DNA from: a bacterium
GTDB lineage: Bacteria; Bacillota; Clostridia; Christensenellales; Aristaeellaceae
Length of the DNA stretch: 64,000 bases
Assembly (NCBI GenBank): GCA_004563405.1
Contig: SFTH01000001.1
Location: forward strand, 62,001-126,000
Direction: 5' to 3'
The translations under genes were made by a program, and so were the position numbers. How positions within the stretch are numbered: the first letter of the stretch is position 1; every line of letters begins with the position of its first letter. The notes beneath the pieces are model-generated. The model was given only the letters and a program-made list of their open reading frames with translations, did not search any database and was not told the DNA's origin. This document shows positions 36,791 to 45,686 of this stretch, piece by piece.

Positions 36791-36902
36791 GGGCGGACCT
36801 GTTCAGGTCCGCCCTGCTGGTCTGTCGAAAAACCTCAGGAGAGCGCGAGAGGGCAGAAGTCCTCTCGAATTACTGTCGCACCCGACGGCGTGTACGGCGG
36901 GG
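36791..36902. repeat. Intergenic element B: variable hairpin plus conserved ~81-bp block
   Basis: A perfect 10-bp hairpin (GGGCGGACCT, loop GTTC, 36791-36814) is followed after 9 nt by GTCGAAAAA and a block with GGAGAGCGCGAGAG and GCGTGTACGGCGGGG. This is the second copy of the block at 26289-26370, in the same orientation; only the hairpin sequence has changed. The hairpin may also terminate the preceding operon, although no T-run follows. The rest of the 359-bp gap to 37127 holds the promoter at 37066 and nothing else recognisable. Confidence 0.8.
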
Positions 36903-37065
36903 GAGCTTGTTCCCCCGTCCATCTGCCTGTCAAGAGAGCCTTTGTGGATGTACGGCAGCGCCGGCGCATTTTTTCCCGGTTGGGAGGCACTCCTCCCGGC
37001 GCAGTTCCAGTCGCGGTGTTTTGACTTTGTTTACAAAAATCCCCGAATTGTGCCCCAGAGCGCCG

Positions 37066-37094
37066 TTGATGTTTGAGGGGCGGAGAATTATAAT
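37066..37094 (+). promoter_or_regulatory. Promoter of the degenerate ABC cassette
   Basis: TTGATG (37066-37071), a 17-nt spacer and a perfect TATAAT (37089-37094), 33 nt before the first ATG. Confidence 0.75.
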
Positions 37095-37126
37095 GGAGGC
37101 GGATTTCAGAGGAGGGGAGTGAGCCC

Positions 37127-37417
37127 ATGCGCGCAAGGTGGAGAAGGGCATGCTTGTGGGCGCTGCTCGGGCTGATGCTTGCATTTTTGTGCCTGAGCGC
37201 CGTCGCCTGCGCGGAGCATGCGGGCCACAGCTGCGCCTCGCCCTCCGAATGTCTGCTCTGCCGCCTGATTGAACGGCAGGGCCGCCTGCCGCTCCCGGCG
37301 TTCGCGCCGGCCGGCCTGCCCGCGCTGTGGGTGGCGGCCCTGCTTTGCGCGCCCGCCGCCTGCGTCTCCTTCGCATCCCCTTCCCTCATCCTCCTTCATG
37401 TACAACTGAACGATTGA
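37127..37417 (+). CDS. Small Cys/His-containing membrane protein
   Basis: A 96-residue protein preceded by a strong AGGAGGGG site. It has a basic N terminus, a hydrophobic segment (~9-28), a His/Cys stretch EHAGHSCASPSECLLCRLIE and a second hydrophobic segment (~55-85). The His/Cys stretch could hold a metal. It is first in a cassette with an ABC ATPase, an ABC permease and a lipoprotein, so a metal- or envelope-related role is possible. I do not recognise a named family. Confidence 0.65.
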   Translation: MRARWRRACLWALLGLMLAFLCLSAVACAEHAGHSCASPSECLLCRLIERQGRLPLPAFAPAGLPALWVAALLCAPAACVSFASPSLILLHVQLND

Positions 37418-37495
37418 AACCTCCCGTCCGGGAAAGGTCTGCTCCGCGGCGCTGGGCCGTTGTTCGTCGTCTCTTTGTGCATCGGGAGGTTTTTT

Positions 37496-38155
37496 ATGAT
37501 TACAATTGAAAATCTGGGCGTGCGGTTCTCCGATGGCGCCTGTATTCGCTATGCCTACCTGAAATTTGAATCCAACGCTTCCTACGCCCTGCTGGGCGCA
37601 TCCGGCTGCGGCAAGTCCACGCTGCTGAACCTGATCTCCGGCATCCTCACGCCCGCGCAGGGGTGCGTCTGCATCGACGGCGAGACTGTGAGCCGGTGGC
37701 CCCAGCGCCGGCGCGACGCATTCCGGATTCAGCGCGTCGGCTATATCTTTCAGGACTTCAAGCTGATTGAAAACATGACGGTTCAGGACAACATCGACGT
37801 GCTTCGCCTGGAGCATGTGGACGTTTCCGGCCGGGATGCGCTGCTCGAGCGCCTGGGCATTCTGCCGCTGAAAAAGCGGCGGGTGCGCGCGCTCTCCGGC
37901 GGCGAGAAGCAGCGCGTCGCCATCGCCCGCGCGCTGGTCAAGCGGCCCTCCATCATCCTCGCCGACGAGCCGACGGGCAACCTGAACTTTGAGACCGGCC
38001 GCGCGGTCATGGAGCAGCTGATTGAAAACGCGCGGCAGGGCACGTTGATCGCCGTCACCCACGATGAGCGCCTCGCGCCCCTGTTCGATCATGTGCTGGA
38101 CATGAACGCCATCGCGCGCTTTTCCTTCGGAGAGGAGGCGCAGCTCCATGCTTGA
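37496..38155 (+). CDS. LolD/MacB-type ABC ATPase of the degenerate cassette
   Basis: A 219-residue ATPase with Walker A GASGCGKST, signature LSGGEKQR, Walker B IILADEPTGNLN and H-loop VTHDE. All motifs are intact. ATG 37496 follows GGGAGG with a six-T spacer. It overlaps the permease gene by 8 nt. Because that permease is broken, this ATPase probably has no working partner here. Confidence 0.9.
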   Translation: MITIENLGVRFSDGACIRYAYLKFESNASYALLGASGCGKSTLLNLISGILTPAQGCVCIDGETVSRWPQRRRDAFRIQRVGYIFQDFKLIENMTVQDNIDVLRLEHVDVSGRDALLERLGILPLKKRRVRALSGGEKQRVAIARALVKRPSIILADEPTGNLNFETGRAVMEQLIENARQGTLIAVTHDERLAPLFDHVLDMNAIARFSFGEEAQLHA

Positions 38156-39451
38156 ATTTGCCCTCCGGCACATGGCGGTGCGCCGCGCGAAGCTGCTCAT
38201 GGTCTCCCTGTCCATCGTCGTCTCCTGCTGCGTCGCGCTGCTCGCCTACAACATTTCCACCCAGATCTCCGAGGGCATCGTCCGCACCGCGGCCAACTAC
38301 GACCTGATCATCGGCCCGGCGGGCAGCTCCACGCAGCTGGCGATGAACACCCTCTTTCTCACCGACAAGCCGCTGGGCACGATCCCCTATTCCCTCGTGG
38401 AGGAGATTGAACAGAGCGGCCGCGCAAATTCGGTGATTCCGTTCAGCATGGGCGACAGCTTCAACGAGGCTCCCATCGTCGGCACCACGCCCGCCTATCT
38501 GGAGGGCAAGGCGCTGGCCGGGGGCGAAATGTTCTCCCGGAGCCGCGAGGCCGTGGTCGGCTGGAAGGTCGCGCGCAGCTACGGCCTGAAGGTCGGCGAC
38601 GAGCTGGTCACCTCCCACGGGCTCAGCGGAAGCGGGCACGACCACGCCGAAGCGCCCCTGGTGGTGACCGGGATCCTCCGGCGCACCGACACCGCCTGCG
38701 ACAACGCCGTGTTTACGCCCTGCGAGACGGTCTGGGCGCTGCACGGACAGGAGCACGAGGCGGACGGAGAGGAAGAAGCGGACGTGGAGGATGCGGATGA
38801 GACGGAGCCTGCGGCCGCCGCGCAGGAGGTCGGAGCCGCGCCGCAGCACACGGCTGCGACGGGCGCGGCGCACGACCCGGACGCGACAGACGCGGCAAAC
38901 GACGCGGCTGCGGAGGATGCGGCGCGCACCATCTGCGCCGTGCTGGTGCGCTCCCGGAGCATTGCGGATTACTCTGCCCTCGTGAGCGCTTACTCCGAAA
39001 ACGCGGACTACCTCGTGATCAATCCCAACACGGTGCTGCGCGAGGTGCTGGAGAACGTGGACATGAGCCGGCAGATTGTGTAATTCTGTGTGCGGTGATC
39101 CTCGCGATGAACGTGTTTGTCATTGCGCTGGTCGCGCTGCTCAACGCCTATGATTCCCGCCCGTAGATCGCCCTGATGCGGCTCATCGGCGTGTCCATGA
39201 ACAGAATTCACCTGCTCTATCTCCTCCAGAACGCCCTGGCGGGCGTTGCGGCGCTGGCGGCGTCGCTGCTGCTGGCCCACGGCTGCCTGCTGGGCGTGCG
39301 CAGCTTTGTCGCCGGGATGGGCATCGTGCTGAACGCCCGGAATGTCTATCCGGCGGAGTGGCTGATCCTGGTGGCGGTGTTCGTCATCAGCCTGCTGCCG
39401 ACCTCCGCCATGACCCTGCGCATGTCCCGAAGGGACGGAATCGACCGATGA
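38148..39451 (+). pseudogene. Disrupted FtsX/MacB-type ABC permease
   Basis: The N-terminal part (38148-39083) encodes an intact first helix (SLSIVVSCCVALLAYNI) and extracytoplasmic domain, then stops at TAA 39081. The missing C-terminal helices continue in another frame (VILAMNVFVIALVALLNAYD from about 39083), consistent with one lost base near 39082. A second lesion, TAG at 39164-39166, interrupts that frame where related permeases have Glu in RREIALMR. The rest, IALMRLIGVSMNRI to RRDGIDR, runs to 39451. The extracytoplasmic domain also holds an unusual acidic and Ala-rich insert (about 38745-38925). Sequencing error could explain one lesion but less easily two different ones. Confidence 0.82.
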
Positions 39452-39465
39452 AGGGAGGCCAAACC

Positions 39466-40363
39466 ATGAAACACATTCGTCTGCCCGCGCTGCTGCTGTG
39501 CCTGACGCTGCTTCTGGGCGGCTGCAAAAAGACCGGCGAGGAGGCGGCGCGGCTCAGCTTTTCCGCGTCCGCCAGCATCGAGACGCTGAAGGCGCTCGAC
39601 GGAAAGCAGGTGCGCATCACCGGCTACATGGCGACGCTCTCTCCGCTGGACGGCAGCTACATCTACCTGATGAACATGCCCTATCAGAGCTGCCCCTTCT
39701 GCGTGCCCAACACCACGCAGCTGGCCAACACGATGGCGGTGTACGCCCCGGCGGGCGAGAAGTTCGAATTCACGGACCGGCCGGTGCAGATCACGGGGAC
39801 GCTGAAGGTGGAGGACCGCACCGACGACTACGGCTACAACTACAACTACTACATCGACGGCGCCCGCTGTGAGACCGTCGACCTCTCGTCCGTGTCCCAG
39901 GAGTACGCCCTGTACCAGTCCCTGGCGGAGGACGGCGTGATCGCAGATGTGAACGCCATGTTCGACTATCTGATGTTCGTGTGCCAGTGGACGGAGTACA
40001 CCGGCAGCTACGTCGATGAGAGCGGAAATCAGATCAGCTACTTCCTCTATCCGGGCGACGCAGAGGCGGTGCTCGCGGACGAGAGCGCCTACGGCTATGC
40101 GGCGCAGGCGTCCGCGGACTACTTCCCGGGCCTGATCCGTCGGGTGGAGGCGGTGGATCCGGAACGGCTGGATGCGCTCACGGACATTCTGAGCGACGCG
40201 CAGGCCGTGGAGCAGTACGCCCGCGCCGAGCTGGCGGAGGGGCACTATACCTACGATGAAGCGCAGGACAAATATGCGCTGAACGACGGCGAGAACCTCT
40301 ATGAGCGGTTCTACGGCGTCTACCTGCGCTTCTCCGAAATGGCTCGCCCTGTACGAGCTCTGA
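39466..40363 (+). pseudogene. Lipoprotein with CPFC motif, frameshifted near its end
   Basis: A ~298-residue exported lipoprotein: signal ending LLLGGC-KKTG (clear lipobox), then an OB-like region with LDGKQVRITGYMATLSPLDG, YQSCPFCVPN and RPVQITGTLKVE, a DUF3299-like pattern. The reading frame as given continues through the terminator into antisense of the kinase gene, which is unnatural. Removing one A at GAAATGG (40336-40339) gives FSEWLALYEL and a stop at 40361-40363, just before the terminator, so a one-base insertion is likely. It is the last gene of the cassette. Confidence 0.75.
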
Positions 40364-40384
40364 TTCCGGCTCGCGCAAAGAAGC

Positions 40385-40440
40385 CCGCCCCGCCCGGCAG
40401 ACGGCCATATCGGCTGTCCGCAGGGCGGGGCGGTTTTTTT
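40385..40440 (+). terminator. Intrinsic terminator of the degenerate ABC cassette
   Basis: CCGCCCCGCCC (40385-40395) pairs with GGGCGGGGCGG (40423-40433), followed by seven T. Confidence 0.92.
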
Positions 40441-40458
40441 CTCCTTCGGCGGGGGCGC

Positions 40459-41952
40459 TCAGCGCCGGGTCATCTCCTCCAGCACCAGCGCGCGCAGGTG
40501 CTTGTAGCGCTCGAACTTCTCCCGGTAGATTTCCACATGGGCGGGGTTGGGCCGGATGGGCGCGCCCACGCGCACGAACTTCTTCGCCATCTCGCAGCGG
40601 TCCTTCACGCCCTGCACGGCGGCGAAGCCCAGAATCGCGCTGCCCAGCGCGCCGGTCTCCTCCGTCTCCACGGGCAGGATCTCCCGGTTCCAGATGTCGG
40701 CCTTGATCTGCAGCCACACCCGCGAGCGCGCGCCGCCGCCGCAGGCGTAGAGCCGCCGGGGCGCGGTGCCGTAGCGCTCTAGATGCTCCAGGTTGTAGGC
40801 CATTTCAAAGGTCAGACCTTCCAGTATGGCGCGGTAGATCTCCGCAAGCCCGGTGTGCATGGACACGCCCCAGAACACGCCCCGCACGTCCGGCGCGATG
40901 TCCGGCGTTCCGCCCATGCCCTGCAGATAGGGCAACACGATCAGCTCGCCCGGTTCCTCGGGGCAGACGCGGTTGAGAATGTCGTAGACGCTCACGCCCT
41001 CCCGCTTCGCCTGATCGCGCAGGTGCAGCGCCAGCTGGTCGCGATACCAGCGCACCACCATGCCGCCGGAGAGGTTGTAGGCGTAGGTCACATAGCCGCG
41101 GCCGTCCAGATAGGGCACGCAGGCGTAGTTCTCCTGCGTGAAGCGCGCTTCCTCCGGGATGGCGGAGAACAGCGGCTCGATGCACTCGGTGGTGCCGGTG
41201 CCGTCCATTGCGTCGCCCGGCTCCCGCACGCCGCAGGCCAGGGCGTTGACGATCTGGTCGTGGGCGCCGATGACCACGCGCACGGATGCGGAGAGGCCCA
41301 GCTTTTCGGCCACCCGGGGCAGCAGCGGTCCCAGGTCGGAGCCCGTCTCGTAGACCTCCGGCATCTGATCCACGCTGAGCTCCGCCGCGTCCAGCAGCTC
41401 CCGGGACCAGCATCCCTGCTCCACGTCGTAGAGAAGCGTCCGGCAGGCCAGGGATACGTCCGTGGCCGCCACGCCGCACAGCCGGTAGCAGATGTAACCC
41501 GCGATCAGCAGAAACTTCCACACCGGGCGCGGCGCGGTCCTGACCGTGTAGAGCATCTTCGCCAGCGAATAGGAGGCGTCGGGCATGGTGCGGGCGATCT
41601 TCATGAATTTTTCCGCACCCACCTTCGCAACCAGATTGTCAAACTCGCCGGAGGAGGAATCCGCAAAGTACATGATGATGTCCGAGAGGGCCTTGCCCTC
41701 CCGGTCCACCGGCACGAAGGATTCCCCGAAGGACGAGACGGTGATGGCCGCCACCTCGCTGCGGTCCGGCAGGGCCTCCACGCACTCCCGGATTACGTGC
41801 AAGACGGAGCTCGCCAGCACTTCCGGCTCCAGGTTCACCTTTCCCGGGGGGTTGGGATATTCAATGTAGCTCAGCGCCAGCTGCTCTCCGTCGTCCCGGA
41901 ACGCCACGCACTTTGCGCCTGTTCCGCCGATATCCACACCCAGACTGATCAT
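40459..41952 (-). CDS. FGGY-family carbohydrate kinase (xylulokinase-like)
   Basis: A 497-residue sugar kinase. The N-terminal phosphate loop is SLGVDIGGTGAKCV; the catalytic-base region is GAHDQIVNALACGV and the ATP domain has DGTGTTE and YACGGGARS. Length and motifs fit FGGY kinases such as XylB, but the substrate (xylulose, ribulose, fuculose or other) is undecided. ATG 41952 follows GGAGG with good spacing. It may process the sugar brought in by the importer at 44737-48802. Confidence 0.88.
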   Translation of the reverse strand: MISLGVDIGGTGAKCVAFRDDGEQLALSYIEYPNPPGKVNLEPEVLASSVLHVIRECVEALPDRSEVAAITVSSFGESFVPVDREGKALSDIIMYFADSSSGEFDNLVAKVGAEKFMKIARTMPDASYSLAKMLYTVRTAPRPVWKFLLIAGYICYRLCGVAATDVSLACRTLLYDVEQGCWSRELLDAAELSVDQMPEVYETGSDLGPLLPRVAEKLGLSASVRVVIGAHDQIVNALACGVREPGDAMDGTGTTECIEPLFSAIPEEARFTQENYACVPYLDGRGYVTYAYNLSGGMVVRWYRDQLALHLRDQAKREGVSVYDILNRVCPEEPGELIVLPYLQGMGGTPDIAPDVRGVFWGVSMHTGLAEIYRAILEGLTFEMAYNLEHLERYGTAPRRLYACGGGARSRVWLQIKADIWNREILPVETEETGALGSAILGFAAVQGVKDRCEMAKKFVRVGAPIRPNPAHVEIYREKFERYKHLRALVLEEMTRR

Positions 41953-42035
41953 AAAGCGCTTCCTCCGTTCGTATTGTCTTTTCATTTATCGCTCTCCGGA
42001 CCGGCGCGCCGCGCGGCCCGAAACTTTCCAAGCCC

Positions 42036-42064
42036 AGTATGGCACAATTCCCCCGGGATTTCAA
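42036..42064 (-). promoter_or_regulatory. Probable promoter of the FGGY kinase gene
   Basis: On the minus strand TTGAAA (42064-42059), a 17-nt spacer and CATACT (42041-42036), about 85 nt before the kinase ATG. Confidence 0.6.
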
Positions 42065-42166
42065 GCCCTACGGCCAAAACAATTGTCCGCCGGACGGCAA
42101 AGGCGCCTCCGGGCCGCGCCTCCCCGCGCGCGGCGGCTTCGGGGCACGCGCGCTCCCGGTCGCGCC

Positions 42167-43360
42167 TCAGGGCGCGGGATACAGCCCGTCCCAGACGACG
42201 CGGCGGTAGTTGGCCCGGTCGGTGTCGCCCTCGGTGGAGATACAGAGGATGCGGGAGCTTTCGTCCAGCCCCAGCTGCGCGCGCAGATCGTTCCGCTTCA
42301 GCGCCGCGGCGGCGAAGCCCAGCGTGGACGCGCCGCTCTCGCCGGAAATCACAGGCGCGTCGCCCGGCAGGGGCGCGGCCAGCGTGCGCATGCCCTTCGC
42401 AGCCACCCAGTCCGGCATGGAGACATAGAATTCGGCGCAGCGGGAGAGCACGTCCCAGGCGATGGGACAGGGCTCGCCGCAGGCCAGGCCCGCCATGATG
42501 GTGCGCATGGGCCCGGGGGCGGCGTGGAGTGCGCCGTCGCCTGCTGCGGCGGTGCGGAAGAAGCAGTCCGCGGATTGGGGCTCCACGACGGCGATGACCG
42601 GCTTTTCGTCCCGCCAACATTCTGCGAAGAAGGCCGCCATGGCCCCGGCCATCGCGCCCACGCCCGCCTGAAGCAAAATGTGGGTGGGCCGTACGCCGTC
42701 CAGCTGCTCCAGAATTTCCAGCCCCATGGTGGTGTAGCCCTGCATGATCCACAGGGGAATCTGCTCGTAGCCGGGCCAGGAGGTGTCCTGCACCAGAGTC
42801 CAGCTGTTGGCCTGCGCCTGCGCGCGGGCGTAGCGCACGCAGTCGTCGTAGGGCAGACCCAGTATGGAGGCGTCCGCGCCCAGGAGGCGGATGTTCTCCA
42901 GCCGCTCCGGCGCGGTGCCCTCCGGCATGTACACCACGCTCCTCTGTCCGAGGCGCATGGCCGTCCATGCCACGCCCCGGCCGTGGTTTCCATCGGTGGC
43001 GGTGACGAAGGTCACGTCCCCCAGGGCGCGGCGCAGCTCCGGCGAGGTCAGCTGGTCGAAGCGGAGAGCTTCGAAGTCCAGGCCGAGGCGGCCTGCGATG
43101 CAGCGGGCGATGGCGTAGCTGCCGCCCAGCGCCTTGAAGGCGTTCAGGCCGAAGCGCCTGCTCTCGTCCTTGACGAAGATCTCCCCTGCGCCCAGCGCTT
43201 TGGCCAGGCCGCGCAGCCGCACGAGGGGCGTGGGGCTGTATTCGGGGAAGCTGCGGTGAAAGGCCAGCGCCTCCCGGGCGGAGCGGAGGCCGAAGGGGTT
43301 GTGCGCTCCGGCGGGCGCGGGGTCCGGCGTGCGGCGGAGCAGGTGAAGGTCGTCGTGCAT
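42167..43360 (-). CDS. dpaL: Diaminopropionate ammonia-lyase
   Basis: A 397-residue PLP enzyme that splits 2,3-diaminopropionate into pyruvate and two ammonia. The PLP lysine lies in GLNAFKALGGSYA, and VTATDGNHGRGVAW, QAGVGAMAGA and VISGESGASTLG match the DpaL/YgeX family. ATG 43360 is chosen over ATG 43369 because GGGAGG abuts the latter but is 9 nt from the former. It lies between a sugar kinase and an AraC regulator with no obvious metabolic link, so it is probably an independent amino-acid catabolic gene. Confidence 0.92.
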   Translation of the reverse strand: MHDDLHLLRRTPDPAPAGAHNPFGLRSAREALAFHRSFPEYSPTPLVRLRGLAKALGAGEIFVKDESRRFGLNAFKALGGSYAIARCIAGRLGLDFEALRFDQLTSPELRRALGDVTFVTATDGNHGRGVAWTAMRLGQRSVVYMPEGTAPERLENIRLLGADASILGLPYDDCVRYARAQAQANSWTLVQDTSWPGYEQIPLWIMQGYTTMGLEILEQLDGVRPTHILLQAGVGAMAGAMAAFFAECWRDEKPVIAVVEPQSADCFFRTAAAGDGALHAAPGPMRTIMAGLACGEPCPIAWDVLSRCAEFYVSMPDWVAAKGMRTLAAPLPGDAPVISGESGASTLGFAAAALKRNDLRAQLGLDESSRILCISTEGDTDRANYRRVVWDGLYPAP

Positions 43361-43587
43361 GCGTCTCATCCTCCCAACGTGTGCGTCTGGTTTGGCCGGG
43401 AACCGCTCCCCGGGCGCGTCGTCCGAAGCGGACTTTGCCCTGCGCACTCCTTCGCGGCGCGGTTTCCTTCCGGCGGTTCAGTCCGGCGGCGCGCTCCCCC
43501 GGATTGCGGCTTCCGATGGAGTGGCCCGTATGAATTCTACAACCGGGGCGCCGGAAAGTCCAGCGCCCCGGGAAAATTTGGGATCTC

Positions 43588-44442
43588 TCAGTCGTCCGGC
43601 GGCGCGCTGGCGGAGCGGCGGCGGTAGCGGGAGGGCGACTCCTGGGTCATGCGGGTGAACACGCTGATGAAGTAGTTGTAATCGCTGAAGCCGCAGGCCT
43701 CGGCCACGTCGCCCACGCTCATGTCCGGACGGTCGGCCAGCAGGTGGCGCGCCTTCTCGATGCGCAGCGTGCGAATCCGCTGCGCCACGCCGCTGCCGTA
43801 GAGCTGCTTGGACAGGCTGTAGAGCTGGGTCTTGCCGATTTGCAGCCGGTCGCAGAGGGTCTGGGCGGTCATGGGCTCCGTGAAGTGATCGTTGATGTAG
43901 TTGTCCAGGCGCTCGGCGATCTGGTCCGCCTTCAGCGTGGCCATCTTTTCCAGCGTCAGATAGGAGGCGAGGGCGTGGAGGATGTGCGTGGCGGAGTGAA
44001 AGTAGCTCTCGGAGACGAGAGGAGACTGATCGCAGGCGCGGCGCAGCGCGTCGGGCGCGACGCCGAGGGCGCGGCAGCGCGGCCCGACGGACGCCCAGGC
44101 CGCCTCCCGGCTGGGATAGACCAGCGCCTGGCCCAGGATGAGATAGCCCGCCAGCGTATTGTTGACGTAGAAGGGCATGATGGCCTCCATCAGTCCCGCG
44201 TGGCAGCGGTAGATCAGCGCGCTGGATCGGGAGCTGGCCCGGGCGCAGGCCTCCCGGTCGCAGGCATGGCACGCATCCGCGCCTCCGGCGGCGCGGATGA
44301 GCGCGCACAGGGGCGCGTGGGTACCCGGCACAAACGTCAGCTCCCGGAAGCCGTCGTCAAAGACGGTGATGCGGATCTGGGTGAGCTCGTAGAAATCCCG
44401 CAGCAGCGCGTTGAGCTGATTAAAATCGAAAACCGGCCGCAT
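43588..44442 (-). CDS. AraC-family regulator with PocR sensory domain
   Basis: A 284-residue regulator. Residues ~5-160 form a PocR-like ligand domain (DFNQLNALLRDFYELTQIRI, cysteine cluster CHACDREAC, PFYVNNTLAGYLILGQ). The C-terminal ~100 residues hold the two AraC helix-turn-helix motifs (MTAQTLCDRLQIGKTQLYSL, SVGDVAEACGFSDYNYFISV). ATG 44442 follows GGGAGGG. It is transcribed away from the sugar importer at 44737, which it probably activates. Hairpin CCGGGGCGC/GCGCCCCGG (43543-43571) lies downstream. Confidence 0.92.
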   Translation of the reverse strand: MRPVFDFNQLNALLRDFYELTQIRITVFDDGFRELTFVPGTHAPLCALIRAAGGADACHACDREACARASSRSSALIYRCHAGLMEAIMPFYVNNTLAGYLILGQALVYPSREAAWASVGPRCRALGVAPDALRRACDQSPLVSESYFHSATHILHALASYLTLEKMATLKADQIAERLDNYINDHFTEPMTAQTLCDRLQIGKTQLYSLSKQLYGSGVAQRIRTLRIEKARHLLADRPDMSVGDVAEACGFSDYNYFISVFTRMTQESPSRYRRRSASAPPDD

Positions 44443-44736
44443 CCGAAGCCCTCCCTCCCGCAAAACTATGCGTTTGTACTGATAAACGAACAAATTCAAA
44501 GAAAAACGAACAGATTTAACTATTCTTCCACGATTTGGCTTGCTATAATAAAAACAATCAGAGGATCATTACTATTTTATACGATAATTGCCGGAATGTC
44601 CATATACAAACGCCATATTCATGCGCAAATTATTGAAAACTTTAACGCTTATTAAATTGGCTGGCAGGGACGCGGATCCGGCTTCGAGCTGTGCTTCATG
44701 CCGTCAGGCATAAAAATAGTAAGGAGGACAATTTCC
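44443..44736. promoter_or_regulatory. AT-rich divergent control region of AraC gene and second sugar importer
   Basis: This 294-bp gene-free region is clearly more AT-rich than its surroundings. TATAAT occurs at 44544-44549 on the plus strand without a good -35 box, as expected of an AraC-activated promoter. The transcript leader would be about 190 nt. AAGGAGGA before ATG 44737 is the ribosome site of the importer gene. Confidence 0.55.
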
Positions 44737-45654
44737 ATGAAGAAGATTCTTGCACTGGTGCTCGTTCTGATGATGACGCTGACCGCCGCCGCGTTTGCGG
44801 AGGGCCAGCTGGGCTTCCTGCCCCCGGCCATGACCAGCCCGTTCTATGCAAGCTGCATCGAGGGCGCGACCCCCGTCGCCGAGGCGCTGGGCTATGAGCT
44901 CGTCGTCATGGCGCCCGAATCCGAGGACGACTACGCCACTCAGACGTCCATGATGGAAGACATGATCACCAAGGGCATGAAGGGCATCGCCGTCTGCGGC
45001 ATCAACCTGGACGCGCTGATCCCCGCCATCAAGAAGGCCAATGAAGCGGGCGTTCCCGTGGTCATGTTCAACACCATCACCGAGATCGAGGGCGCGGATG
45101 TGTACGCCTACTCCGGCTACAACCAGTACAACGGCGGCGCGAACATCGCCGACTGGGTGAACGAGCAGACCGGCGGCGAAGCCAAGGTCGCCATCATCGA
45201 GGGCCTGCCGTCCGACTACACCACCCAGCGCATGGGCGGCTTCGTGGACAAGTGCGCCGCGGCCTATCCGGGCATCGAAGTGGTCGCCACCCAGCCGGGC
45301 GACTGGGTCCGTGAGAAGGGCATGAACGCCGCCATGGACATGATTCAGGCCCATCCGGAAATCTCCGTGATCTACGGCCTGAGCGACGAGATGGCGCTGG
45401 GCGCGGTGCAGGCCTGCAAGCAGCTCAACCGCACCGACATCATCTGCGTGGGCCTGGACGGCAACCCGAACGCCTTTGAGTCCGTGAAGGCCGGCGAGCT
45501 GAACGCCACCCTGTCCTGTGGCCCGGTGGAGATCGGCGCCAACGCCATCAAGGCGCTGACCGAAGCCATCGACGGCGTGGAGCGCACCGAGAAGGTCATC
45601 GAGGCTCCGACCGTGGTCGTGGACGCGACCCTGGTGGACGACTACATCAAGTAA
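44737..45654 (+). CDS. Sugar ABC importer binding protein (second system)
   Basis: A 305-residue periplasmic-binding-protein-1-type sugar receptor (RbsB-like). The signal peptide (residues 1-21, ending AFA) has no lipobox. Typical segments are PFYASCIEGATPVAEALGY, GIAVCGINLDALIPAIKKAN, VPVVMFNTI, GLSDEMALGAVQACKQ and DIICVGLDGNPNA. It begins a three-gene importer divergent from an AraC-PocR regulator. The following 318-bp gap to the ATPase gene contains the structured element at 45687-45937. Confidence 0.9.
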   Translation: MKKILALVLVLMMTLTAAAFAEGQLGFLPPAMTSPFYASCIEGATPVAEALGYELVVMAPESEDDYATQTSMMEDMITKGMKGIAVCGINLDALIPAIKKANEAGVPVVMFNTITEIEGADVYAYSGYNQYNGGANIADWVNEQTGGEAKVAIIEGLPSDYTTQRMGGFVDKCAAAYPGIEVVATQPGDWVREKGMNAAMDMIQAHPEISVIYGLSDEMALGAVQACKQLNRTDIICVGLDGNPNAFESVKAGELNATLSCGPVEIGANAIKALTEAIDGVERTEKVIEAPTVVVDATLVDDYIK

Positions 45655-45686
45655 TACCGCTGCCGCGTCTGCGGCAGAGCGAGACT

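Noticed and set aside
39070..39170. Programmed frameshift to join the two halves of the permease.
   Set aside because: No slippery heptamer or downstream pseudoknot was evident, and an independent TAG in the second frame would still stop translation.
39358..40782. A 474-codon frame continuing the lipoprotein into the kinase locus.
   Set aside because: Beyond 40340 it reads through an intrinsic terminator and antisense of the FGGY kinase; a one-base insertion explains the overrun.
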